A stretch of DNA of 64,000 nt, taken from NCBI GenBank assembly GCA_040365065.1, contig BAABNI010000004.1, forward strand, positions 217,523 to 281,522, written 5' to 3'. Under the pieces are notes generated by a model, which saw only the letters and a list, made by a program, of their open reading frames with translations, ran no database searches and was not told the DNA's origin. Source of the stretch: Pelagadaptatus aseana. Lineage in GTDB: Bacteria; Pseudomonadota; Gammaproteobacteria; Pseudomonadales; Cellvibrionaceae. This document shows, piece after piece, positions 33,875-43,052 of this stretch. Within the stretch, counting starts at the first letter, position 1. The number at the start of each line of letters is the position of its first letter. The translations under genes were made by a program, and so were the position numbers.

Positions 33875-33990
33875 GCAATTGAAACCTATAAATCCGGACT
33901 TCCAGGTCCGTTGTCACTATTATTCAACCCAGATCACCTTCGACGCCCCAAATCAAAAGTCAAAGGAATGGCCATATCACTTCAAGTATC

Positions 33991-34024
33991 AGTCAGGTTT
34001 TTGGCTTTTGCCAAATTTCTGACT
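33991..34024. repeat. Interrupted dyad upstream of fleQ
   Basis: AGTCAG...TTGGC-TTTT-GCCAA...CTGACT is symmetric about 34007, with 4-base mismatched internal loops. It lies in the 260-bp gene-free gap between fleQ and the FliT-like gene, 117 bp before the fleQ ATG. It could be a regulator site or a hairpin. Nothing else is evident in the gap. Confidence 0.5.
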
Positions 34025-34134
34025 CAAACTCAAACAAATTCAGTCAAAATAATACCACTGAACAGGCTGCGGGATTAAGAGGAATTTTGCGTCATAACGC
34101 AATCAAAAGAACAAACAAGAAGCAACTTGTAGAC

Positions 34135-34389
34135 TTAACAGTCACCAGTAAGAAATTGGGCCTCGGATTCACAGGCAGCGATCAATTCACGGTACAGTCG
34201 AACCACCACTTCTACCTCCTTAACCAGAGCACCAAGATTGCGATCTTTGGAATTGGAGGCCTGATCCAAAGCCGCCATCAACTGACCATTGATGGCTTCG
34301 ACAGCGTACCAGTCACGCTCCTGAAGAGCCTCGGTGATTTCCCGGCGCAGGCGCACCAGCTTGAAAAGAGAATGAGGGATCACCGCCAT
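34135..34389 (-). CDS. FliT-like flagellar export chaperone (tentative)
   Basis: An 84-residue all-helical protein: LFKLVRLRREITEALQERDW, then EAINGQLMAALDQASNSKDR, then a third helix LVKEVEVVVRLYRELIAACE. The size, helix pattern and position just upstream of fleQ match the FliT/FlaG-cluster gene found between fliS and fleQ in pseudomonads. FliT chaperones the filament cap protein FliD. ATG 34389 is chosen because AAGG lies 8 bases upstream; an upstream ATG at 34413 is less well placed. The usual fliD and fliS genes are absent next to it, so the call rests on weak similarity. Confidence 0.6.
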   Translation of the reverse strand: MAVIPHSLFKLVRLRREITEALQERDWYAVEAINGQLMAALDQASNSKDRNLGALVKEVEVVVRLYRELIAACESEAQFLTGDC

Positions 34390-34485
34390 AGGACTGCCTT
34401 TTGTAGTTAACAACCAACGTTAAACACTGTATCGGCCAGAGCCATGGCGGCTTTAGAAACCTTAAAAAGAAAGTCTGAAAAGCAA

Positions 34486-36105
34486 TTAGCTGGAGAAATA
34501 GTTCAACTGTTCTTCCACATATTCGGCACTGGCATGCAACGACTGGGCAATCTCTCCGGCCTTCTGGGTTTTGGCATTTTGGTCATTGGCCATATTCACC
34601 ACCTCAGAGACATTGACGTTAATTTCATTCGCCGTGGCACTCTGCTCCTCAGCCGCAGTAGCGATCTGACTGTTCATCATAGAGATTTCATCAATGGAGC
34701 CAACAATCCCTTTGAGAGAGGTTTCAGTGCCAACGGCATTTTCAGCAACAGATTCTGCCCGAGACTCCACATCACTCATAATGGTCACCGTTTCAGAACT
34801 GTTTTGCTGTAATCCCTGAATCACGTCAGATATTTCATTGGTCGATTCCTGGGTCCGCGTTGCCAGGGTTCGAACTTCATCGGCAACCACGGCAAAACCA
34901 CGTCCCTGCTCCCCGGCTCGCGCCGCCTCAATAGCAGCATTCAGCGCCAACAAATTGGTCTGCTCGGCAATCCCCCGAATCACATCCAAAATGGAGCTGA
35001 TATTGGCAGTATTGTCACTCAGAGCACCAACTTTTGACGTGGCTTCGGTCACAGCCTGATTGAGGGACTTCATATCACGCGCCATGGTCACCACCCGCTG
35101 CTCCCCCTCTGCCGCCTGAGTATTGGCTTGCTGGGCACCACTGGCTGCCCCCTCGGCATTTTTAGCCACTTCACCGATGGTGTAACTCATTTCGGTCATT
35201 GCGGTAGACAACATGGTCATCTGGTCGTTGACCAGATCCGCGGTGGAGCTGTTATTCACCACAATCGCCTGCAATTCTGAAGACTGTCGATTCACCTCTT
35301 GCATGCGCTGCTGTACGCCCGAAACCAAATCACGCAGGTGAGCCACCAGCTCATCAAGGGAGTGTGAAATATCGGCAATCTCATCCTCACCGGTGGAGTT
35401 AATGGCCACCCGTAAATCACCATCTTTTACCTGACTCATCACCTGATTCAGCTGATCGACTCTTTGACTCAAGTTGCGTGCTACAGCGCCGAGTAAAAAA
35501 CCGGTTATCAACACAAAAAACAGAATCAAACCGAGGTTTACCTTGGTAACGGTAGCGCGGCCTTCCAGTACCAGCTTTTTGGCCACCGGCATCCGCTGCT
35601 CCAAGGTCTCGATGACTTTGGCGTACATACCGAAAAAAGGATCTATCGATTTCACATAAACATCGTCATACCAACGATTGAAGGCCTGAGGGTCTGCACC
35701 GGAAGCCATCAGGTCCGCGCCACTATTGAGTGTCACAATCGCCTTATCCGATAATTTGATCACCATGGCAGCGGCCATACGCCCCTGATCCGAAAGCATA
35801 TTGTCACGCAGCTGGGCAATATTATTTTTTTCAGACTCAAGGATTCTCGCGGACTGACGCAATTGATTGGCGTTGTAATGGGATTTGTCGCGCAGTGAAT
35901 GCAGCACAACGCTGTGAGATGCCACCAGAGCTGTTTGGGCCGCCATCATGGTTTTGGTGGCGTTGGCATTCAACAGGATATTGAGCGAGCCCTTGGTCAT
36001 CTTGTCGGTAAAAAATTGAACGACGGCCGCCGTAATCAAAAAGGCGGCAACAACGATGATCACATTAACCGCAAGCTTCTGTTTTATTGTTTTATAAAAT
36101 TTCAT
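34486..36105 (-). CDS. Methyl-accepting chemotaxis protein
   Basis: A 539-residue chemoreceptor: TM1 (AVNVIIVVAAFLITAAVVQF), a periplasmic four-helix sensor of ~150 residues, TM2 (LGLILFFVLITGFLLGAVA), a HAMP domain (RVDQLNQVMSQVKDGDLRV), then a long coiled-coil signalling domain with the hairpin tip EQTNLLALNAAIEAARAGEQ and GRGFAVVADEVRTLA. The tip contacts CheA and CheW at the cell pole. ATG 36105 has GAGGGATTG upstream; the extra 15 codons above it are unlikely. A sigma-28 promoter lies about 80 bp upstream, linking it to late flagellar gene expression. The ligand is unknown. Confidence 0.95.
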   Translation of the reverse strand: MKFYKTIKQKLAVNVIIVVAAFLITAAVVQFFTDKMTKGSLNILLNANATKTMMAAQTALVASHSVVLHSLRDKSHYNANQLRQSARILESEKNNIAQLRDNMLSDQGRMAAAMVIKLSDKAIVTLNSGADLMASGADPQAFNRWYDDVYVKSIDPFFGMYAKVIETLEQRMPVAKKLVLEGRATVTKVNLGLILFFVLITGFLLGAVARNLSQRVDQLNQVMSQVKDGDLRVAINSTGEDEIADISHSLDELVAHLRDLVSGVQQRMQEVNRQSSELQAIVVNNSSTADLVNDQMTMLSTAMTEMSYTIGEVAKNAEGAASGAQQANTQAAEGEQRVVTMARDMKSLNQAVTEATSKVGALSDNTANISSILDVIRGIAEQTNLLALNAAIEAARAGEQGRGFAVVADEVRTLATRTQESTNEISDVIQGLQQNSSETVTIMSDVESRAESVAENAVGTETSLKGIVGSIDEISMMNSQIATAAEEQSATANEINVNVSEVVNMANDQNAKTQKAGEIAQSLHASAEYVEEQLNYFSS

Positions 36106-36185
36106 CAATCCCTCGTATCCCTGAACTGCCATCAATGATTCATATGGCACAAATAACCATCCGGCGGAGTTACCCTGCTATCTAG

Positions 36186-36212
36186 CTATCGGTACTCCGC
36201 CTTTATTCTTTA
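36186..36212 (-). promoter_or_regulatory. Sigma-28 (FliA) promoter of the chemoreceptor gene
   Basis: Minus strand: TAAAGAAT (36205-36212), an exact 11-bp spacer and ACCGATAG (36186-36193), against the FliA consensus TAAAGTTT-N11-GCCGATAA; 12 of 16 positions match. It overlaps a GC-rich hairpin at 36163-36201 (GGCGGAG...CTCCGCC) that may end the upstream DUF3604 transcript. Confidence 0.7.
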
Positions 36213-36238
36213 GATCGGGAGGGAGGATATAACCAAGT

Positions 36239-38062
36239 CTATGGCGTGTACCAGATCGGTGAACTGTAAGCACGCTCCTGAATGGTTGCCGGATGCCCCT
36301 TGGGATGTGGCTTGTTCATGGCCACGGTCGCATACAGAGAGTGTCTGGGTGTCGGTATTTGCAGTACGCGAACATAGTAAAACGCTCGCACAGCCGGGTT
36401 AAATTCCGGATCCTGCCACACGCTTACCAACTCAGGTGAGCCAATGCTATTGGTGTAACTGGCGGTTTTCAGATCCACGGTATTGCCAACAGGCGCCAAC
36501 TGATTATTTTCGATGGGACGATTATCCGAGGCCGCCACATTAAATACTTTCTCATGGGAGCGCCCCTTTGCATCAAGCCAGCCCTTGACCACCTGAATGC
36601 GATCGAGATTGGCATCGATCGGATCCTTAACCGCCTGAATTAAAAAGCTTGGCGCTATGCCATCTGGCGCCATGCTCAGGTCGGCCCCCATCGGCACACC
36701 TTTGCGGTAGCCCAGCTGCCCAATATCCTTTGCCAGAGTATCCTCAGCAGTGAAATCCCAACCGGCAAACAGGCGCAACCGAATGCGAGGCCCTGTGGTG
36801 CCGTAGACCTCGCGCCGCTTGAAGGCATCGAAGATGGCTTCCCGGGTATTTTCGCCAGCCCAGACCCCGGCCAATCCGGCAGAGGCCATGTCGTAACCGA
36901 TCACACCCGGCGTTAATTGAGATGACTTGCCTTCTGGATAAGAGTCGACAGGGAACTTACCACCAAAATTGTCCTCTTCAACAGCCGACACCCCGGAATG
37001 ACTGTCTGACGCTCCGATCATGCCAAACTTGTAGGGATTGACACCGGCCCGCGCCTCAATTTCCATGCCGCGCATCAACGCCGTTCGCGCATAGTCACCC
37101 TTATTGGCAGGCGCCTTATCCATTTCAACGCCGATGCGGGCATCCATTGGATGGCGATAGGATTCAAACTCGGCAAATTCATCCGCCGGGGATAAATCTG
37201 CCAGTGTCTCACCGTCACCCTTGATTTGTGTCATTTCATACACCGGCTCCCAACGCATCCGCATTTTGGCGTAACCGGCATCAATGGGTTTGCCACGGCT
37301 GTCCACTTCAGAAAACATTTTGCCCTTGCTGACATTGCCGTTGTGAGGAATGGCAATAAAATTGGCGCCCGATTTTTCTTCGGTTTGCTCTAACCAATCC
37401 CACAGGTCTTCCGGGCGATCGCTGTCAAACAGAGAAAACGGTAGATACTGGCTGGCAGCTTCTGCGCCCTGTTTCTGGAAAATAACGCGATGCAAATTGG
37501 CACCATAGGTAATCGACGACCACTCCCAACCCACGAGCGCGGTGAATTTACCCGGCTCATTATGTTGGTCGGCGGCATTGTAAATACTCTCCCAGACAGA
37601 ACCCCGTATTTCCGGCGTATTGATTTCATCCAGCGGTTTACCGCTATTGGCTGACGCCACCATTTCCAGAAAAGCCTTCCTGCCTAAGCCCTGTTGGGTG
37701 AGTTCGCTAAAACGCTTACCGGTTGCGGTTTTCAGTAGTTCGGGGTCGCCCTCAAGCATCCTTGAGACCACTCCCATATACTCGGCATGATCACTGACCA
37801 CCAGAAAATCCAGCGGCGTCTTGATCTGAATTTTGTGTCGGGTTTTCGCGTTCACCACGGGCAGGCCCTTGGCAAATCGGTAGGCGTCATCGGGGCTCAA
37901 ACTGCGATTGCCCATCATATAGGCATCGGGCGACAACTTGGTATGCAGATGGGTATCCCCCCAATAGAGATTGGTCTGGGCATAAACAGATCCAATCACA
38001 GAGCAGACACCGGCTAGGGCTGCAACCACAGACAACAGACGTTTCCGGGACAAGGTTCGCAT
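36239..38062 (-). CDS. DUF3604 domain-containing secreted protein (copy 2)
   Basis: 607 residues, clearly paralogous to the protein at 5978-7894. It has a signal peptide (LLSVVAALAGVCSVIGSVYA), YWGDTHLHTKLSPDAYMM with the H-x-H metal motif, DFLVVSDHAEYMGVV, FIAIPHNGNVSKG, MIGASDSHSG and the same C-terminal end (IQERAYSSPIWYTP). It is probably a periplasmic PHP-like metallohydrolase with unknown substrate. Unlike copy 1 it has no sulfatase next to it; it follows a DUF1145 membrane protein gene by 14 bp. The two copies differ in the segment between the HAE and GWEWSS motifs, where copy 1 is longer. Confidence 0.88.
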   Translation of the reverse strand: MRTLSRKRLLSVVAALAGVCSVIGSVYAQTNLYWGDTHLHTKLSPDAYMMGNRSLSPDDAYRFAKGLPVVNAKTRHKIQIKTPLDFLVVSDHAEYMGVVSRMLEGDPELLKTATGKRFSELTQQGLGRKAFLEMVASANSGKPLDEINTPEIRGSVWESIYNAADQHNEPGKFTALVGWEWSSITYGANLHRVIFQKQGAEAASQYLPFSLFDSDRPEDLWDWLEQTEEKSGANFIAIPHNGNVSKGKMFSEVDSRGKPIDAGYAKMRMRWEPVYEMTQIKGDGETLADLSPADEFAEFESYRHPMDARIGVEMDKAPANKGDYARTALMRGMEIEARAGVNPYKFGMIGASDSHSGVSAVEEDNFGGKFPVDSYPEGKSSQLTPGVIGYDMASAGLAGVWAGENTREAIFDAFKRREVYGTTGPRIRLRLFAGWDFTAEDTLAKDIGQLGYRKGVPMGADLSMAPDGIAPSFLIQAVKDPIDANLDRIQVVKGWLDAKGRSHEKVFNVAASDNRPIENNQLAPVGNTVDLKTASYTNSIGSPELVSVWQDPEFNPAVRAFYYVRVLQIPTPRHSLYATVAMNKPHPKGHPATIQERAYSSPIWYTP

Positions 38063-38076
38063 AACGCTGCTCCTGT

Positions 38077-38355
38077 TCAGTCTGCCGTCTGCTTGTTCTG
38101 AGCCATCAATAAAGGCAGCCAGTGCAAAAAACCAAACAACAGGGTTTTAATAAAATGCTGCCCGTCCTGTTCCTGGAAGGCATCGAGCTTTCCCTTCATC
38201 AGGATAAATTCGGTGATATGGGTCACCAACAGAATCAAAGTAACGACACTGAGGATAAAACTGTACGCCTGCAGCGGTTCCAGCACAAAGGACAAAGCGG
38301 TTGCCAGATAAATCAGTAACGCCGCCAATTTGAGAAAGTTAAAAAGAGTGTTCAT
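38077..38355 (-). CDS. DUF1145 small membrane protein
   Basis: 92 residues with hydrophobic segments LFNFLKLAALLIYLATALSF, SFILSVVTLILLVTHITEF and TLLFGFLHWLPLLMAQ, and a polar loop KGKLDAFQEQDGQHF. The layout and the TLLFGFLHWLP end match DUF1145 (YhhL-like) inner-membrane proteins, whose role is not known. It is the first gene of a pair with the DUF3604 protein on the same strand. The ATG at 38355 is preceded by AGGCTCCTCT. Confidence 0.8.
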   Translation of the reverse strand: MNTLFNFLKLAALLIYLATALSFVLEPLQAYSFILSVVTLILLVTHITEFILMKGKLDAFQEQDGQHFIKTLLFGFLHWLPLLMAQNKQTAD

Positions 38356-38483
38356 AGAGGAGCCTGTCTTATTATTGTGGAATCAAACTCCGAAACTGTA
38401 GCCTGATTTTACGATTTGGCCCATATTGATCGCGGCCAAGAATTTGTGAAATCCGGACAGCCCATCAAAGAATCAAAAAAGGC

Positions 38484-41057
38484 TCATAAATGCCGCTTGG
38501 TTTTGGCGGTGGCAGTGGCTGCCAAAGGATCATCAGGCCACGGATGCTTGGGGTAGCGGCCTTTCATTTCTTTCTTAACCTCCTGATAACTGCCCTGCCA
38601 AAAGCCGTGTAAATCCTGTGTCACTTGCAGAGGGCGCCCAGCCGGCGACAGCAAATGAATCATCAGAGGCTGACGTCCGGCGGCAATCACTGGCGTTTGG
38701 GCACTGCCAAACATTTCTTGAAGCTTCACCGCCAGCACCGGCGGTCTCTGCGAGTAATCGATGGCAGCAGAGTTACCAGATGGCACCGCTATTCTCACCG
38801 GCGCCTGTGAATCGAGTTCAGCGGGTAGCGGCCAGGGCAACATAGTCATTAACAGATTTTTAATATCCAGCCTTGGCAACTGATCGAGCTTGGTTATCGG
38901 GGCCAGAACCGGTTCAAGCCATTGCTCCAGAGATGCCAACAACCCCGATTCACTGAAATCTGGCCATCGGCTTGTCTCTCCCGATTGCAAATCCAGCTGC
39001 CGCAGCAGCTCGACCCTTTGTCTCAGAACCTCAACGTCTTGCGAGAACCCCAACTGCGACAAGCCCACTTCACGGATTAACTCCAGCAGAGCCTCAACTC
39101 TGACCTGAGCATCGGGATTACTGACCGGTTTCGAGCGCACCACCAACGCCCCCACCAACCACTGCTTTTCTGCCACAAAGGCGGCTTTGGCAGAATCCCA
39201 CAACCCGGTTTCGCGTTCGACTATCAGCTCGGGCAGATGCGTTTGCAATGCCTCAATATCGAGAGTCAAAGCCTGATAGATTTTCTCGTGAGATTGCCCC
39301 TCAATACCGCCCATATCGGCAATCACCAACCATTGAGGAACTCCCAAGCGGGCGTCTGAGACCAGTTCTGCGGCGCGCCCATTACTGAGACGATAGCGAC
39401 TGCGACTGTCGGTGCGGCGCAAAGCGATGCGGTCCGGGTAAGCGCAGGCCAGCAGCAACGCCGGGATTTGCGCCGGTTCAACTTCCGGTTCAAGCGCATC
39501 CAACGTCAGCTTATCCAACACGCTACTCATCTGCTTGCGCTGCTGTTGCATGCGTTTGAGCACGCCTCTTGAGGAGGTCGGTATCGGGGTATCGCCATTG
39601 ACAATATCCAGACGGGCCAGAAAATCGGCACCCATTTCCGGGGCGACGTCCCTTTCCGATAACAGCAAGGCCATATTAATTGCCAGTGACCGATACCCCC
39701 ACTGACAACCCTGAATCAGCATATGGGCCAGCCGCGGATGCAAAGGCAACGAATTCATTAACTCCCCATGAGCCGTGATTCGCACCCGGCCATCCTCAAC
39801 TGCCACAGCACCGAGATATTGCAACAGATCCAGAGCTTGCCCCCAGGAGGCATCCTGTGGCGGGTCGAGCCAGCGCAATTCAGAGGGATCATTAATGCCC
39901 CACTGAAGCAGATTCAGCGCCAGAGGCAATAAATCCGCCTTGGTAATTTCAGGCGAAATATAATTGGCCAACTCATCCTGCTGGCTTCCACTCCACAACC
40001 GATAGCAGCAGCCGGGCTCCATTCGCCCGGCACGCCCCATGCGTTGAGTTGCCGAGGCTTTACTGATGCGTTTGGTGGCTAGACGCGTCATGGCTGTGCG
40101 GGGGTCAAAGGCAGGCTCGCGACAAAGCCCCGTATCAACCACAACCCTGACTCCCTCGATGGTCAAACTGGTTTCAGCAATATTGGTAGCCAAAACAATT
40201 TTCCGTTTGCCCTCGGGGGCGGGATCAATGGCTTTACGCTGTTCCTGTAATGACAAGTCACCATACAATGGTGCCAGTAATATATCGGGGTCTTGGCCAA
40301 TCTTGTTTGCCAACAATTTGGCAACACGATGGATCTCACCCTGACCCGGCAAAAATACCAGCACGCTGCCGCGCTGCTGAGCCAAAGCCTCAACAATGGT
40401 CTCGGCGCAGCGCTCAGCAATGGGTTGCCGATATTGATAAACACCGGTGTAAATAACCTCGACCGGAAACATCTTACCCTGGCTTTTAACCACCGCAGCA
40501 CCATCCAGCAATTGACTCAAAGCCTGGCCATCGAGAGTAGCCGACATCAACAGCAACTTGAGGGTATGCTCCCGCAAATCACCAAATAGCTCCCGACCGT
40601 TCAGTGTCAGAGCCAAACCCAGATCAGCATCCAGACTGCGCTCATGGAATTCATCAAAAATAACCAGACCCACGCCATCAAGCGATGGATCGCTCTGCAG
40701 CATCCGGGTAAATACCCCTTCCGTCACGACTTCAATTCTGGTGGCCTCGCTGACCCGTGTATCAAAGCGCATCCGGTAACCCACTGTCTGCCCGGTCTTT
40801 TCCTGTAATAGACTGGCCATTCTCTCCGCTGCGGAACGTGCTGCCAGCCGTCTGGGTTCAAGCAGTATAATTTTCTGCCCTGCCAGCCAAGCTTCATTTA
40901 ACAGCGCAAGAGGCACCAAAGTGGTCTTGCCGGCCCCGGGCGGAGCCTCCAAAATCACGTTGTCGCGGCTTTGCAACTGCGTGCAAATTTCGTCCAGAAC
41001 ATCAACCACAGGCAGGTGCTCAAGGCCGGCAAATAGTTTTGCTTTTAAATTACTCAT
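38484..41057 (-). CDS. hrpB: ATP-dependent RNA helicase HrpB
   Basis: An 857-residue DEAH-family helicase. Motif I is APPGAGKTTLVP at about 40-51, motif Ia is LLEPRRLAARSAAERMA, motif II is IFDEFHERSLD (DEFH variant), motif III is LLLMSATLDG, motif V is KIVLATNIAETSLTI and motif VI is QRMGRAGRMEPG. Winged-helix and HA2-like domains follow, then the HrpB C-terminal domain ending YPKHPWPDDPLAA, the hallmark of HrpB. The length fits the family. It unwinds RNA with ATP in the cytoplasm. It is transcribed divergently from a methyltransferase, 82 bp away. Confidence 0.96.
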   Translation of the reverse strand: MSNLKAKLFAGLEHLPVVDVLDEICTQLQSRDNVILEAPPGAGKTTLVPLALLNEAWLAGQKIILLEPRRLAARSAAERMASLLQEKTGQTVGYRMRFDTRVSEATRIEVVTEGVFTRMLQSDPSLDGVGLVIFDEFHERSLDADLGLALTLNGRELFGDLREHTLKLLLMSATLDGQALSQLLDGAAVVKSQGKMFPVEVIYTGVYQYRQPIAERCAETIVEALAQQRGSVLVFLPGQGEIHRVAKLLANKIGQDPDILLAPLYGDLSLQEQRKAIDPAPEGKRKIVLATNIAETSLTIEGVRVVVDTGLCREPAFDPRTAMTRLATKRISKASATQRMGRAGRMEPGCCYRLWSGSQQDELANYISPEITKADLLPLALNLLQWGINDPSELRWLDPPQDASWGQALDLLQYLGAVAVEDGRVRITAHGELMNSLPLHPRLAHMLIQGCQWGYRSLAINMALLLSERDVAPEMGADFLARLDIVNGDTPIPTSSRGVLKRMQQQRKQMSSVLDKLTLDALEPEVEPAQIPALLLACAYPDRIALRRTDSRSRYRLSNGRAAELVSDARLGVPQWLVIADMGGIEGQSHEKIYQALTLDIEALQTHLPELIVERETGLWDSAKAAFVAEKQWLVGALVVRSKPVSNPDAQVRVEALLELIREVGLSQLGFSQDVEVLRQRVELLRQLDLQSGETSRWPDFSESGLLASLEQWLEPVLAPITKLDQLPRLDIKNLLMTMLPWPLPAELDSQAPVRIAVPSGNSAAIDYSQRPPVLAVKLQEMFGSAQTPVIAAGRQPLMIHLLSPAGRPLQVTQDLHGFWQGSYQEVKKEMKGRYPKHPWPDDPLAATATAKTKRHL

Positions 41058-41139
41058 ACGCCAATATGGGTTGAAATATCGTCTGGGAAGAGCTGCATAT
41101 TCTACCAGTTTTCAATCTAAAGCACCGAAGAGAAAAACC

Positions 41140-41754
41140 TTGAGCCTTTACGAACGCTATATTCTGCCTCACGTTATCAATTGCGCCTGTGGCACCAAAC
41201 CGGTCATGAAACAACGACAAAAAGTTGTTCCTCTGGCTGAAGGAAATGTACTTGAAATCGGTATGGGCTCAGGTCTTAACATTCCCTTTTACAATCCGCA
41301 GAAAGTCACCAAAGTCTGGGGACTGGAGCCGTCAGAAGGCATGAGACAGAGAGCGGCTGACCGTGTCAGTCAATCTCCCATCGACATCGAATGGCTGGAT
41401 TTACCCGGTGAAAAAATTCCGCTGGATGATCACTGTGTCGACACCATCGTACTGACTTTTACCCTGTGCACCATTCCCGATTGGCACGCGGCTCTGACAC
41501 AAATGCGACGGGTACTCAAGCCCGGGGGCAAGTTGCTGTTCAGTGAGCACGGCCAGGCCCCGGACCAGAACATTCTGAAGTGGCAAAACCGCCTCAACGG
41601 CACCTGGAAAACCATCGCCGGCGGCTGCAATCTTAACCGTGCCATACCCGACTTGCTGCAACACGCAGGTTTTGAAATAGAGACTATGGAAAAAATGTAC
41701 TTGCCTTCCACACCTAAGATCGCAGGCTATTGTTATTGGGGCACAGCGAAATAA
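41140..41754 (+). CDS. Class I SAM-dependent methyltransferase (METTL7-like)
   Basis: 204 residues beginning LSLYERYILPHVINCACGTKP from a TTG codon with GAAGAG upstream. Motif I is NVLEIGMGSGLNIPFYN, then WGLEPSEGMRQRA, LPGEKIPLDDHCVDTIVLTF and LKPGGKLLFSEHG, and the C-terminus is STPKIAGYCYWGTAK. This set resembles bacterial relatives of the METTL7/Mettl7-thiol methyltransferase branch of Methyltransf_11; the substrate is unknown. The open frame extends 5' into the hrpB promoter but that part has no domain content. The TTG start is a judgement and could be wrong by a few codons. Confidence 0.85.
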   Translation: MSLYERYILPHVINCACGTKPVMKQRQKVVPLAEGNVLEIGMGSGLNIPFYNPQKVTKVWGLEPSEGMRQRAADRVSQSPIDIEWLDLPGEKIPLDDHCVDTIVLTFTLCTIPDWHAALTQMRRVLKPGGKLLFSEHGQAPDQNILKWQNRLNGTWKTIAGGCNLNRAIPDLLQHAGFEIETMEKMYLPSTPKIAGYCYWGTAK

Positions 41755-41778
41755 AACGGGATGGCCTATAACCCGGGT

Positions 41779-43044
41779 TTAGAAATCAACCCGGGCAATA
41801 CAACCACCGCCATCGCGGCCTTGCAATTGCAAATGCCAACCGTGCTTTCTGCAGATATCATTGGCAATCAGTAACCCAAGTCCATAACCCTCAACTCGCT
41901 GCTGCACTTGTTTAAGCCCTATGCCTGTATCTTCAACACAGATACTGCTGTATTTTAACCGGACAACCACCTCTCCGCTTTGAGTATAACTAAAGGCATT
42001 TTTGATCAAATTACCCAACAGTATTTTAACGCTGGATTCAATAGCACTTAATTCAGGTTCAGATTCAATAACGACTTGGCTGATAACTTTTTTATCCGCC
42101 AGTAAAAAATGATACCCGTCCATAATTTCATTTATAAAAACCGAAGTTACAAGAAAACGGCGATCCGTCTCGACTGTGTCTTCACGAGTTAATGCCAACA
42201 GGGTTTCAACAAAATCCCGCATCTCATTACAAGCTCTTGAAATACGGGCACACTGGCGGTCCGTAAACTCTTCCCGACTTGCCTCCGCCAGTAAATTAGT
42301 GGCCCCTTGAATCACCATTAACGGTGTCCGCAATTCGTGACTGGCATACTGATTAAACGCCCTCTCGCGAGTTAACAGATCTATAATGTATTGTTGATAC
42401 TTTCGAATGGAATCTTGTAAAGCCCCCAATTCATAGGGCATAAAACGATCATTCTCTGGCAATGGCTCGATCGAATTCAGATCACACGTTGCAAGCTTTC
42501 TACTCAGATTGCTCAAGGGTTGGGTCAACCAACGGGATATTTTCAACAGTAAAACCAGAGCGAGAATTAACAGACCAATGGTCAAATACATTTGCCGGTC
42601 GTAGGCCTTCTCAAGATCGTCTTCGATGCCTTCAAAGAAACTGTCAAACAGCTGAATATAGCCATCAATCATTTGGCTTTGATTATTTTCCAGCATGAAT
42701 TGCATAGGTATTTTCATCAGGTAAATGGGATTACCGTAGACATCTGGCGCATTAAATTCTTCGGCCTGATAATACTCTAATCGCTGGGCGCCCTTGAGTG
42801 ACTCCGGTAAGTTATCAGAACCGACATAGACTTTGGTTTGCCTGTTCAAATCCATTACCGGCCCATTTACTTCGACAGGGTTTTGCTTAAATTGATTGGC
42901 AATCTTATTCAACTGATTCTCTGCACTGGTCAATTCAATGTCGTCAAAGATGGCTGTGTGAAAATAGAGTTGCACGGCCCCTAGTAATAACAGGAACACC
43001 GCCATAACGAAAAAAACATGGTACTTAAAAGGTACAGGTTTCAC
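41779..43044 (-). CDS. Sensor histidine kinase
   Basis: 421 residues. TM1 (YHVFFVMAVFLLLLGAVQLY) and TM2 (YLTIGLLILALVLLLKI) bound a periplasmic sensor of ~120 residues, followed by a HAMP-like linker. The HisKA box is FNQYASHELRTPL, with the phospho-His. The ATPase has N-box LLGNLIKNAFSY, G1 VEDTGIGL and G2 GYGLGLLIAND. It autophosphorylates and passes the phosphate to the regulator encoded 8 bp upstream. It is an inner-membrane protein. The signal is unknown; the neighbouring flavoprotein gene suggests a redox or metal-related stimulus (inference). Confidence 0.94.
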   Translation of the reverse strand: MKPVPFKYHVFFVMAVFLLLLGAVQLYFHTAIFDDIELTSAENQLNKIANQFKQNPVEVNGPVMDLNRQTKVYVGSDNLPESLKGAQRLEYYQAEEFNAPDVYGNPIYLMKIPMQFMLENNQSQMIDGYIQLFDSFFEGIEDDLEKAYDRQMYLTIGLLILALVLLLKISRWLTQPLSNLSRKLATCDLNSIEPLPENDRFMPYELGALQDSIRKYQQYIIDLLTRERAFNQYASHELRTPLMVIQGATNLLAEASREEFTDRQCARISRACNEMRDFVETLLALTREDTVETDRRFLVTSVFINEIMDGYHFLLADKKVISQVVIESEPELSAIESSVKILLGNLIKNAFSYTQSGEVVVRLKYSSICVEDTGIGLKQVQQRVEGYGLGLLIANDICRKHGWHLQLQGRDGGGCIARVDF

Positions 43045-43052
43045 ACAACACC

